A stretch of DNA of 13,028 nt, taken from NCBI GenBank assembly GCA_030040475.1, contig JASHTQ010000718.1, positions 1 to 13,028 on the forward strand, written 5' to 3'. The DNA is from Streptosporangiaceae bacterium (GTDB lineage: Bacteria > Actinomycetota > Actinomycetes > Streptosporangiales > Streptosporangiaceae). Below, piece after piece: positions 1 through 6,414 of the stretch. Position numbers and translations under genes: made by a program. The first letter of the stretch is position 1. Every line of letters starts with the position of its first letter. The notes under the pieces were generated by a model that was not told the origin of the DNA, made no database searches, and worked only from the letters and a program-made list of their open reading frames with translations.

Positions 1-478
1 GCGCGCTCTGCCCGTCGGCGGCCGCGGCCGGTGCCTGCTGGCCGTCGGCCGAGGCGTAGTCCGGTGCCGCCGCCGCGCCGACGTCCCGCTGCGCCTCGTC
101 CTGCGGTGCCGAGACGGCCTCGTCCTGCGGTGCCGAGACGGCCTCGTCGTGCGGTGCCGAGACGGCCTCGTCGTGCGGTGCCGAGCCGGCCTCGTCCGGC
201 GCGGGCGAGCCGGCGGATGCGGGCTGCGATCCGCTCTCTTCGCTGTCCTCGATGACGGCGAGCTGCGCCCCCACCGCGACCGTCTCGTCCTCGTCGACCG
301 CTATGCCGCGCAGGATCCCGGACGCGGGGGAGGGGATCTCGGTGTCCACCTTGTCCGTCGACACCTCGAGGAGCGGCTCGTCCACCTCCACGCGCTCGCC
401 TTCTTTTTTGAGCCAGCGCGTGACGGTGCCCTCGGTGACGCTCTCGCCGAGCTGCGGCATGGATACGGAGACCGACAT
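1..478 (-). CDS. sucB: Dihydrolipoamide acyltransferase (E2) of a 2-oxoacid dehydrogenase complex, N-terminal part
   Basis: The gene runs off the left edge; 159 codons are visible. Residues 1-78 form a biotinyl/lipoyl domain beginning [17 protein letters not shown], with the lipoylation motif [12 protein letters not shown] and acceptor Lys43. The rest is a mobile Ala/Pro/acidic linker containing four tandem 8-residue units of the type SAPxDEAV/G. The subunit-binding and catalytic domains lie outside the window. E2 passes acyl groups from E1 to CoA, and its lipoyl arm is reoxidised by Lpd, which is encoded 38 bp upstream on the same strand. This is the usual actinobacterial pepA-lpdA-E2 order. 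The ATG at 478 is preceded by AAGGAG about 11 nt upstream. In actinobacteria this E2 may serve pyruvate or 2-oxoglutarate dehydrogenase, or both, so the sucB name is by position; the lipoyl domain itself is certain. Confidence 0.92.
   Translation of the reverse strand, partial: MSVSVSMPQLGESVTEGTVTRWLKKEGERVEVDEPLLEVSTDKVDTEIPSPASGILRGIAVDEDETVAVGAQLAVIEDSEESGSQPASAGSPAPDEAGSAPHDEAVSAPHDEAVSAPQDEAVSAPQDEAQRDVGAAAAPDYASADGQQAPAAAADGQSA
101..196 (-). repeat. Four tandem 24-bp units in the E2 interdomain linker
   Basis: Units lie at 101-124, 125-148, 149-172 and 173-196. The first two are identical; the third differs by one base and the fourth by two. A decayed partial unit may continue down to about 85. 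The period is a multiple of three, so each unit adds eight residues (DEAVSAPx-like) to the flexible linker after the lipoyl domain without shifting the frame. No unique spacers separate the units, so this is a minisatellite and not a CRISPR array. Confidence 0.9.
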
Positions 479-516
479 GATTCTCGTGACTCCTTGGGTG
501 GGATTGGGGGAGGCCA

Positions 517-1914
517 TTACGAGTGGAAGTGCAGGGGCTTGCCGGCCAGCGCGAGGTGCGCTTCGCCGATGATCTCGGACTGAGTCGGATGCGGGTGAAT
601 GAGCGCGGCGACGTCCGCCGGTTCCGCCATCCAGTTGTAGATCAGCTGGCCCTCCGCGATGAGCTCGCCGACCCTGCTGCCCACCAGGTGGATGCCGAGC
701 ACGCGTCCGGGCCCGGACCCGTTGCTGCCCGCCTCGGCGATGACCTTCGCCGAGCCCTGGGTCTGCAGGATGACGCTCTTGCCGTTGGCGCCGAGCGGGT
801 AATTCACCTCGGTCACTTCCAGGCCCCGCTCCGCGACCTGGGCCGAGGTCAGGCCGACCGAGGCGACCTCGGGGTCGCTGTAGGTGATGCGCGGCACGCC
901 GTCGTAGTCGATCGGCGTGACGTCGAGCCCGCTGACCCGTTCGGCGACCATGATCCCCTCGGCGAACCCGACATGAGCAAGCTGCGGGGTGTTGATGAGG
1001 TCGCCGACCGCCGAGATCGACTGGACGCTGGTCCGGCACAGCGGGTCGACCTTGACGTATCCCCGCTCTATCGCCACGCCGGCCTCGGCGTAGCCGAGGT
1101 CCGCCGAGACCGGGCCGCGCCCGACCGCGACGAGCAGCAGGTCGGCGTCGATCGTCTTGCCGCCCTCCAGCGTGACGGCCACGCCGGTATCGGTGTGCTT
1201 GACCGACTCGAAGACGGCGTTGAGCTCGAACTTGATGCCGCGGCGGCGGAACGCCCGCTGCAGCACCTTCGCGCTCGTTTCGTCCTCCAGCGGCAGCAAC
1301 TGGGGGAGCATCTCCACGATCGTGACCTCGGCGCCGAAGGACCGCCACACGCTGGCGAACTCGACGCCGATCACCCCGCCGCCCAGGATGACCGCGGAAC
1401 CGGGGACCCGGTCGAGCCGCAGCGCCTCGTCGGAGGTGATCACCCGCTCGCCGTCGATGTCCAGCCCTGGCAGGCTGCGCGGCACCGACCCGGTAGCCAG
1501 CACCACGTGCGAGCCCTCGTAGACGTCCTCGCCCACCCTGACCTGGGTCGGCGACACCAGCACCCCGGAGCCCTCGATGGTGTCGATCTTCCGGCTCGCG
1601 ATCGTGGACTGCAGGCCCTTCCACAGCCTGTCCACCACGCCGTCCTTGTAGGCCTGCACGCCGGGCACGTCGATGCCCTCGAACGCGGTCTTGACGCCGA
1701 ACTTCTCGCTTTCCCTCGCCTGGTCCGCGATCTCGGCCGCGTGCAGCAGGGCCTTGGTCGGGATGCAGCCTCGATGCAGGCAGGTTCCGCCCACCCGGTC
1801 CTTCTCGATCAGCGCCACGCGCTTGCCGAGCTCGGCCGCGCGCAGCGCGCAGGCGTACCCGCCGCTGCCGCCGCCGAGCACGACGATGTCGTAGCTGCTG
1901 ATGCCCTCTGCCAC
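517..1914 (-). CDS. lpdA: Dihydrolipoyl dehydrogenase (E3)
   Basis: A full-length 465-aa cytoplasmic flavoenzyme that reoxidises dihydrolipoyl groups on E2 with NAD+. The N-terminal FAD Rossmann motif GGGSGG is at residues 14-19. The redox-active disulfide motif [13 protein letters not shown] places the pair at Cys45/Cys50. The NAD-binding motif GGGVIGVEF is near 178-186, and the second FAD motif SAVGD is near 301-305. The C-terminal interface motif HPHPTQSE supplies the catalytic His442-Glu447 pair. All key residues are intact. The start is GTG at 1914, chosen because AGGAGG sits 8 nt upstream. It lies 44 bp downstream of pepA and 38 bp upstream of the E2 gene, which suggests a shared transcript. 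A short Gly/Ser insertion (about 396-403) in the C-terminal part is the only oddity. The family assignment is secure. Confidence 0.97.
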   Translation of the reverse strand: MAEGISSYDIVVLGGGSGGYACALRAAELGKRVALIEKDRVGGTCLHRGCIPTKALLHAAEIADQARESEKFGVKTAFEGIDVPGVQAYKDGVVDRLWKGLQSTIASRKIDTIEGSGVLVSPTQVRVGEDVYEGSHVVLATGSVPRSLPGLDIDGERVITSDEALRLDRVPGSAVILGGGVIGVEFASVWRSFGAEVTIVEMLPQLLPLEDETSAKVLQRAFRRRGIKFELNAVFESVKHTDTGVAVTLEGGKTIDADLLLVAVGRGPVSADLGYAEAGVAIERGYVKVDPLCRTSVQSISAVGDLINTPQLAHVGFAEGIMVAERVSGLDVTPIDYDGVPRITYSDPEVASVGLTSAQVAERGLEVTEVNYPLGANGKSVILQTQGSAKVIAEAGSNGSGPGRVLGIHLVGSRVGELIAEGQLIYNWMAEPADVAALIHPHPTQSEIIGEAHLALAGKPLHFHS

Positions 1915-1958
1915 CCCTCAAGCCTCCTTAGTCGGCTTACTACCCGGTCACTCACATG

Positions 1959-3539
1959 CTATTTGCCTGCGGCCTGCCCCGAGCCGGGGACGGAGCCGCC
2001 GGCGGAGGCGCCCACGGAGGCGCCAGCGGAGGCCAGAGCCGGGAGCCTGCCGTCCGCCACGTCCGCCGCGATCTGGACCAGGGTCCGTACCGCGGACCCT
2101 GTCCCGCCCTTGGAGATGTACCCGTAGGCGCCGCCGTCATTGAAGGCCGGCCCGGCAATGTCGAGGTGAGCCCAGGGGACTCCGGGGGGCACGAACTCGC
2201 GGAGGAAGTGCCCGGCGACGAGCATGCCGCCGGCCCGGTCCTGGGCCACGTTGGCGATGTCGGCGATGGCCGAGTCGAGCCCCTTGCGGAGCTCGTCAGG
2301 CAGCGGCATCGGCCACATGGCCTCCCCGGCCCGCCCGGCGGCGGCCGCCACCTCGGCCGCCAGCGGGTCGCTGCTGGCCATCACGCCGGCCGTCCGGTTG
2401 CCGAGCGCCACCGTCTGCGCGCCGGTCAGCGTGGCGATGTCGACGAGCAGGGCGGGTGAGTCCGCGCCTGACCGCGCCATCGCGTCGGCGAGCACCAGCC
2501 GTCCCTCCGCGTCGGTGTTCAGCACCTCCACGGTCTTGCCGCCGTAGATGGTGATGACGTCCGAGGGCCGCTGTGCCGCGCCGCCCGGCATGTTCTCGGC
2601 GATCGACAGGTAGCCCACCACGTTCACGGCCGGACCCAGCGCGGCGATGGCCTGCAGCGCGCCGAGCACCGCCGCGGCGCCGCTCATGTCGGCCTTCATC
2701 GTCTCCATCGACTTCGGCGGCTTGAGGGACAGCCCGCCGGAGTCGAAGGTGATGCCCTTGCCCGCGAACACCACCGTGCCGGCGGCGTCCGGGTGGGTGT
2801 ACTCGAGCCGGACCAGCCGCGGCGGGTGAATCGAGCCCATGCCCACCGCGAGGATGCCGCCGTAGCCCTGCTTGGCGAGTTCGTCCTCGTCGAGGACCTG
2901 CACGCCGAGTCCGCTCGCCGCGGCCACCCGCTCGGCGGCCGCGGCCAGGTCCGCGGGGACCAAGTCGGCGGGCGCCGTGTTCACCAGGTCACGCACCAGC
3001 GTCATCGCCTCGGCCAGGATCCTGGCCCTGTCCACGGCGGCCTCCTGCGCCGTGTACAGGATCTGCTCCACGTCGCCGGCCTCGGCCGCCGACGTCCGGT
3101 ACTTGCGGAAGGCGTAGCTGCCGAGCAGGGCGCCGAGCGCCGCCGCCTCGGCCTCGTCCGGCTGGTCCGCGGGAAGGGCGATGGCGATGCGCCTGATCCG
3201 CCCCGAGGAAAGGTCGCGGGTGGCGGCGCCCGCCGCGCGCCGCAGTCGTTCCAGGTAGCGCCCGCGTTCCGCGTCGCCGGGAGCGCCGGTAGCGCTGGGC
3301 GCAGCGCCGAGGCCAACGGCGGCCACGACCGGGGTCGCCAGTCGGTCCGCGGTGGGGATCTTGGTGATCTCCTCGAGTTTGCCTGTCGCGCCGAGCGCGG
3401 TCAGCGCGGCCGTCACGTCGATCTGGTCGGTGCCCAGCGTGGGGACCGGGCCGTCGGCGCCCTGGAAAACCCCTATGACAAGTGCATCCGCGTCGGTGTC
3501 CGTCGGCGCTGACTGGCTAGTAAGCAGAGTGACCGTCAT
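1959..3539 (-). CDS. pepA: Leucyl aminopeptidase, M17 family
   Basis: A 526-aa cytosolic aminopeptidase that removes N-terminal residues from peptides using two metal ions. The N-terminal macrodomain-like region (about 1-170) is followed by the catalytic domain. Metal ligands seen by family alignment are Lys261 (AGKGITFDSGG), Asp266, Asp284 (MKADMSG), Asp343 and Glu345 in the M17 signature NTDAEGRL; Lys273 and Arg347 are also present, so the site is complete. The last ~25 residues are a low-complexity Ala/Gly/Ser tail. ATG at 3539 is chosen because homologous sequence begins there. The frame stays open to 3722, but those 61 residues look non-coding and overlap a large hairpin. No clear SD is visible before 3539, so a leaderless or weakly initiated message is possible. 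It is the first gene of the minus-strand pepA-lpdA-E2 block. Confidence 0.95.
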   Translation of the reverse strand: MTVTLLTSQSAPTDTDADALVIGVFQGADGPVPTLGTDQIDVTAALTALGATGKLEEITKIPTADRLATPVVAAVGLGAAPSATGAPGDAERGRYLERLRRAAGAATRDLSSGRIRRIAIALPADQPDEAEAAALGALLGSYAFRKYRTSAAEAGDVEQILYTAQEAAVDRARILAEAMTLVRDLVNTAPADLVPADLAAAAERVAAASGLGVQVLDEDELAKQGYGGILAVGMGSIHPPRLVRLEYTHPDAAGTVVFAGKGITFDSGGLSLKPPKSMETMKADMSGAAAVLGALQAIAALGPAVNVVGYLSIAENMPGGAAQRPSDVITIYGGKTVEVLNTDAEGRLVLADAMARSGADSPALLVDIATLTGAQTVALGNRTAGVMASSDPLAAEVAAAAGRAGEAMWPMPLPDELRKGLDSAIADIANVAQDRAGGMLVAGHFLREFVPPGVPWAHLDIAGPAFNDGGAYGYISKGGTGSAVRTLVQIAADVADGRLPALASAGASVGASAGGSVPGSGQAAGK

Positions 3540-3672
3540 CTTGCTGATCGTAGGGCATGTGCCCGCCGAAAGGCCCGCCCGGCCTGGCACCGCGGGTCCC
3601 GGAATCTCAGGCACGCGGGCTGGTCTGAGCCTGCCCGAGCCGCGCACCACCGTTCGTTCGGACAATAAAGCT

Positions 3673-3728
3673 CTGCGCGGATCCGGAGTACGGGCGGCTG
3701 CATGACAGCCCGCCGGATCCATGCGCAG
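3673..3728 (-). terminator. Large imperfect hairpin, candidate terminator upstream of pepA
   Basis: The left arm CTGCGCGGATCCGG (3673-3686) pairs with 3713-3728, which is its reverse complement except for two extra bases (3721-3722). The 26 nt between the arms contain a second stem: CGGG/CCCG plus CTG/CAG around CATGA. Read on the minus strand, the stem is followed within a few bases by CTTTATTGT, a modest T-rich tail. It would stop transcripts coming from the ChrB-domain gene before pepA, or act in a pepA leader. There is no T-tract in the plus direction. Confidence 0.5.
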
Positions 3729-3814
3729 CCCCGCGGTCTCCCGCGCGCCGCCCTGACGTCGGCGAACAGCCCTCGTCCGGCAGCCGACGCTAGGATGAAG
3801 CGATGGTCACAAAT

Positions 3815-3852
3815 TAGCCGTAACTGTGGTTAGGACTGTAAGCTAACGGCTG
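3815..3852. promoter_or_regulatory. Nested dyads just downstream of the ChrB-domain gene
   Basis: AGCCGT (3816-3821) and ACGGCT (3846-3851) are inverted, and GTTAG (3829-3833) and CTAAC (3843-3847) form a second dyad inside. The patch is much more AT-rich than its surroundings. On the minus strand the outer stem is followed by AATTT, so it may end the ChrB-domain transcript. Alternatively it is a protein-binding site. Support is by inspection only. Confidence 0.25.
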
Positions 3853-3889
3853 TTGCAACCCGAAGGGAGCGATGGTGCGAGGGCATTGG

Positions 3890-4462
3890 TCAGCGGCTCT
3901 CCGCCTCCTCGGCGTACACCCTGGCCGCATACGCCTCGAGGGACTGCGAGCATTCCTCCAGGGACTTCTCCGCCGCCTGCCGTCCGTCCGCGCCGAACAC
4001 GTCGCGCTCGGACACCTTGGCGAACCAGTTCCTCAGCTTGACCAGGTCGACCTCGTTCTCCTCGAGCTCGGCGTAGGTGAAGTGGTTATCCGCGTACTCC
4101 TTCTTCACCTGCTGCAGGAAGTCCTCGCAGCGGTCCACGATCTCCTCGTACTCGTCGTTCCTCGCCGCCTGGAACGCGCTGAGCACGTCGGACTCGCCGG
4201 CCAGCACGCGGCACGAGAGCAGCACCGCGGTGCCGGACATCTCGATGATCTCCCGCCGCAGCTTGCGCAGGGCGCGCTCGGTGGCCGCGCTTGCCGGCAG
4301 CGCGGCGGCGGAGTTCTGCAGGTAGATGGCGCCGAGGCTCTTGATCCTCCGCCACACCGTGGACCGCAGCCTGGTCGGCTCGGGCGGCACCCGGTAGATG
4401 AGCAGCAGCCAGCCGGGGCTCTCGGCCTTCCCGGCGGGTTTCTCCGCGGTGTTCTCGGTCAC
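3890..4462 (-). CDS. ChrB N-terminal-domain protein
   Basis: A 190-aa soluble protein resembling the N-terminal domain of chromate resistance protein ChrB. The recognisable core is at residues 18-56: WLLLIYRVPPEP, then VWRRIKSLGAIYLQNSAAALP. The remainder is charged and helical, with a long acidic stretch (EYEEIVDRCEDFLQQVKKEY at 104-123). The C-terminal domain of full-length ChrB is absent, so this is the stand-alone short form. ChrB is a chromate-responsive regulator in Proteobacteria, but the role of the actinobacterial short form is not established. GTG at 4462 is chosen because no other start lies before the conserved core; the SD is weak, and a CACAAT box 6 nt upstream would fit a leaderless message. 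It is divergent from the membrane protein at 4524, with 61 bp between the starts, which suggests shared control. Confidence 0.78.
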   Translation of the reverse strand: MTENTAEKPAGKAESPGWLLLIYRVPPEPTRLRSTVWRRIKSLGAIYLQNSAAALPASAATERALRKLRREIIEMSGTAVLLSCRVLAGESDVLSAFQAARNDEYEEIVDRCEDFLQQVKKEYADNHFTYAELEENEVDLVKLRNWFAKVSERDVFGADGRQAAEKSLEECSQSLEAYAARVYAEEAESR

Positions 4463-4523
4463 CCGAACATTGTGACCGATCCCCGCCGGCCCGTAGCGGA
4501 GGCCGCGTGCTGACGGAGGTGCG

Positions 4524-5297
4524 GTGACCGCGCTCCCGCTCGTCCTGACCGTCTTCGTCGCCTGCGCGGTCGAGGCGACGGAGGCGCTGACGATCGTGCT
4601 GGCGTCCGGGCTCACCCGCGAGTGGCGGTCCACTGTCCAGGGGATGGCGGTGGCCCTGGTGGTGCTCGCCGTCGTGGTCGCGGCCGTGGGACCCGCGCTG
4701 ACCCTGGTCCCGCTGTCGGCACTGCGCCTGGTGGTGGGCGCGCTGCTGGCGATCTTCGGCGTGCAGTGGCTGCGCAAGGCCATCCTGCGCGCCACCGGCT
4801 ACACGTCGCTGCACGACGAGGCAGGTGCCTACCGGCGCGAGGTCGCGGCCGCGAAGGCCGCGGCGGTCACCTCCAGGCGCGGCGTCGGCGACTGGTACGC
4901 CTTCACGCTGTCGTTCAAGGGCGTCCTGCTCGAGGGCCTCGAGGTCGTCTTCATCGTGATCACGTTCGGGGACAACCAGCGCAACCTGGGCGCCGCGGTG
5001 ATCGGCGCGGCGGCGGCCGTGATCGTGGTCGCCGCGGCCGGGGCCGCGGTCCGGGCACCGCTGGCCAGGGTGCCGGAGAACGCGCTGAAGTTCGCGGTGG
5101 GAATCATGCTCACCTCGTTCGGCGTCTTCTGGGGGGCCGAAGGCACCGGGGTCTCCTGGCCGGGCAACGACGTAGCGCTGCTTGTCCTCGGGCCGGCCGT
5201 GGCGGTGGCGTCGCTCGGCTACACGGTCCTGCTGCGCCAGCGCGCGGCCGCGGGCGCCCCGGTCGCGCGGCAGGAGGGGGAGGTGGTCAGCCCGTGA
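4524..5297 (+). CDS. COG4280-type integral membrane protein with duplicated ExxE helices
   Basis: A 257-aa polytopic membrane protein with about seven hydrophobic segments. It is an internal duplication. Glu17-Ala-Thr-Glu20 followed by a hydrophobic run to Gly29 matches Glu137-Gly-Leu-Glu140 followed by a run to Gly149. LRLVVGALLAIFGVQW (67-82) matches LKFAVGIMLTSFGVFW (188-203). The halves are joined by a charged loop (about 90-125). Two acidic ExxE helices in pseudo-symmetric halves recall FTR1 iron permeases (REGLE motif), so metal transport is plausible but inferred; the leading Arg of REGLE is missing. GTG at 4524 has GGAGG 4 nt upstream. The stop overlaps the next gene in a GTGA, implying translational coupling. 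It is divergent from the ChrB-domain gene. Confidence 0.8.
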   Translation: MTALPLVLTVFVACAVEATEALTIVLASGLTREWRSTVQGMAVALVVLAVVVAAVGPALTLVPLSALRLVVGALLAIFGVQWLRKAILRATGYTSLHDEAGAYRREVAAAKAAAVTSRRGVGDWYAFTLSFKGVLLEGLEVVFIVITFGDNQRNLGAAVIGAAAAVIVVAAAGAAVRAPLARVPENALKFAVGIMLTSFGVFWGAEGTGVSWPGNDVALLVLGPAVAVASLGYTVLLRQRAAAGAPVARQEGEVVSP

Positions 5298-5497
5298 GAC
5301 GGCTCAGGGCGATCGGGGCGTTCTGGTACGACTTCGTCGTCGGCGACGACTGGCGCGTCGCGGCCGTCGTGGTGGTCGCCCTGGCGGCCAGCGCCCTGCT
5401 GCTGCACGCGGCGAGGATGAACGCGTGGTGGCTGCTGCCTGTGTCCGTCGTCGCCGCCCTCGGCTGGTCCCTCCGCCGCGCGAGCCGCGCCCCGTAG
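5294..5497 (+). CDS. Small two-helix membrane protein, translationally coupled
   Basis: A 67-aa protein starting at a GTG that overlaps the stop of the preceding membrane-protein gene by 4 bp (GTGA). After a short basic N-terminus comes FWYDFVVGDDWR (10-21), then two hydrophobic helices (about 22-38 and 44-60) separated by HAARMNAWW, ending in RRASRAP. Third codon positions are GC-rich throughout, as in a real gene. Overlap and composition suggest it is an accessory subunit or stabiliser of the ExxE membrane protein. I do not recognise a named family. Confidence 0.72.
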   Translation: MRRLRAIGAFWYDFVVGDDWRVAAVVVVALAASALLLHAARMNAWWLLPVSVVAALGWSLRRASRAP

Positions 5498-5513
5498 CCG
5501 CTCCCGCTGTCCG

Positions 5514-5536
5514 CGCGGCGCGCCCGCCGAGCCGCG
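5514..5536. terminator. Candidate bidirectional terminator hairpin
   Basis: CGCGGC (5514-5519) and GCCGCG (5531-5536) form a 6-bp GC stem with an 11-nt loop. It lies exactly between two convergent stops, 5497 on plus and 5538 on minus. There is no T-tract on either side, as is common for actinobacterial terminators. Confidence 0.35.
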
Positions 5537-5537
5537 G

Positions 5538-6272
5538 TCAGGCGTCCGCGCCAAGCACGCGGGTGCCGAGCGGCGTCTCCCGGACCCCGGGCCGGCTCCC
5601 CGTGGTCCCGTAGACCCGGTACGCGCCCGCGCCTGGCCGGTCCGCCGTCAGCTCGGTCAGCGTGTCGTCGGTGAAGTGCGCCGCCGCGCCGTCGTCGCAC
5701 GCGATCCCGGCGGGCAGCGTCCCGTCGGCGATCAGCCGGTGGTAGAGCGGGCGCCGGCCGGGCTCGGAGTTGTAGTGCGGGCAGTAGCTGCCCGCCAGCA
5801 GCCCGATCCCCTCGGTGAACGGCCGCAGCTCACGCCCGAACGAATCGGTGGTACCTCCCTCGAACCAGCAGATTCCCCCGGCACTCGACCCGGCGAGCAC
5901 GATGCCCGCCTGCCACGCCTTGCGCATGATCATGTCAAGGCCGTGCACCCGCCACACCGCGAGCATGTTCGCCACGCTGCCGCCGCCGACGAAGATGACG
6001 TCCTGAGACAGCAGCAGGTCCTCGGGGTCGCAGACGTTCGGCATCGGGAACAGCGCCAGGTGGCTGACCCGGGCCCGGCGCCCGGCGAACAGGTCGTACA
6101 TGCGCAGCACCCAGCCGGGATCATCGCCCTGCGCCGTGTTCAGCAGGCACACCCGGGGGTCGGGGCGGCCGGTCAGCCGGATCGCGTAGTCAAGGTGCAC
6201 GGGCACCCTGCCGTACGGCATCAGCATCCCGCCGCCGATCGCAATCACGTGCCGACGCCCGTCCGCTGCCAT
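5538..6272 (-). CDS. Peptidase E-like protein, S51 / type 1 glutamine amidotransferase-like fold
   Basis: A 244-aa cytoplasmic hydrolase. The N-terminal strand and glycine loop HVIAIGGGM are followed by FVGGGSVANML (94-104) and the nucleophile elbow AGSSAGGICWF with Ser130. Asp143 (GGTTDSFG) and His166 (YCPHYNSEPGR) fit the other positions of the Ser-Asp-His site known in peptidase E. Classical peptidase E cleaves Asp-X dipeptides; the actinobacterial relatives differ enough that the substrate is unknown. ATG at 6272 is used because the conserved sequence follows directly. An in-frame GTG at 6281 and a longer frame to 6308 are possible; none has a good SD. It is convergent with the small membrane protein and lies 142 bp downstream of the transglutaminase-like gene on the same strand. 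Confidence 0.85.
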   Translation of the reverse strand: MAADGRRHVIAIGGGMLMPYGRVPVHLDYAIRLTGRPDPRVCLLNTAQGDDPGWVLRMYDLFAGRRARVSHLALFPMPNVCDPEDLLLSQDVIFVGGGSVANMLAVWRVHGLDMIMRKAWQAGIVLAGSSAGGICWFEGGTTDSFGRELRPFTEGIGLLAGSYCPHYNSEPGRRPLYHRLIADGTLPAGIACDDGAAAHFTDDTLTELTADRPGAGAYRVYGTTGSRPGVRETPLGTRVLGADA

Positions 6273-6288
6273 GCCTGGCACGCTAGCC

Positions 6289-6338
6289 CCGTAACAGGAT
6301 GCAAGCAAACCCGTTACAGCTTTACACCGTAAGTAACC
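6289..6338 (-). promoter_or_regulatory. Triple GTAAC/GTTAC inverted sites upstream of the peptidase E-like gene
   Basis: GTAAC at 6291-6295, GTTAC at 6313-6317 and GTAAC at 6333-6337 alternate in orientation at 20-22 bp spacing. The first pair extends to an imperfect 8-bp dyad (GTAACAGG with CCCGTTAC). The sites begin 19 bp upstream of the start at 6272 in an AT-rich patch, where a promoter/operator would be expected. The interpretation is by position only. Confidence 0.3.
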
Positions 6339-6343
6339 GAATG

Positions 6344-6377
6344 ACCGCTCCTTGAAATTTTTAGCAGAACGAGCGGT
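6344..6377 (-). terminator. Possible terminator of the transglutaminase-like gene
   Basis: ACCGCTC (6344-6350) and GAGCGGT (6371-6377) form a perfect 7-bp stem with a 20-nt AT-rich loop, 37 bp beyond the stop of the transglutaminase-like gene. The long loop and lack of a T-tract on the minus strand make it a weak candidate. Confidence 0.3.
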
Positions 6378-6414
6378 GGTTTCCCTGTCGCGCTCGTGCG
6401 TGCGCCGGGGGGTG

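Larger units (their letters stand above)
3540..3889. other. 350-bp intergenic region between pepA and the ChrB-domain gene
   Basis: No credible gene is seen. The region holds the 5' flank of pepA, a large hairpin (3673-3728), and a relatively AT-rich patch (about 3790-3857) with nested dyads. An ATG at 3872 with a purine-rich stretch two bases upstream opens a frame antisense to the ChrB-domain gene; its composition looks like a shadow frame. Confidence 0.7.

Noticed and set aside
101..196. Short direct repeats considered as a CRISPR array
   Set aside because: The 24-bp units are contiguous with no spacers and sit in frame inside the E2 coding sequence.
523..2127. 534-codon open frame on the plus strand opposite lpdA
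   Set aside because: It lies antisense to a complete, motif-intact lpdA and has the low-complexity Arg/Asp/Val-rich composition of a shadow frame in GC-rich DNA.
3540..3722. N-terminal extension of pepA by 61 codons
   Set aside because: The translated stretch is Pro/Arg/Gly-rich with no match to M17 proteins and runs through a large hairpin; family-like sequence starts at the ATG at 3539.
3872..4513. Plus-strand frame with an ATG and a nearby purine-rich SD-like sequence
   Set aside because: The SD-like sequence is only two bases from the ATG, and the frame is antisense to the ChrB-domain gene with a composition explained by that gene.
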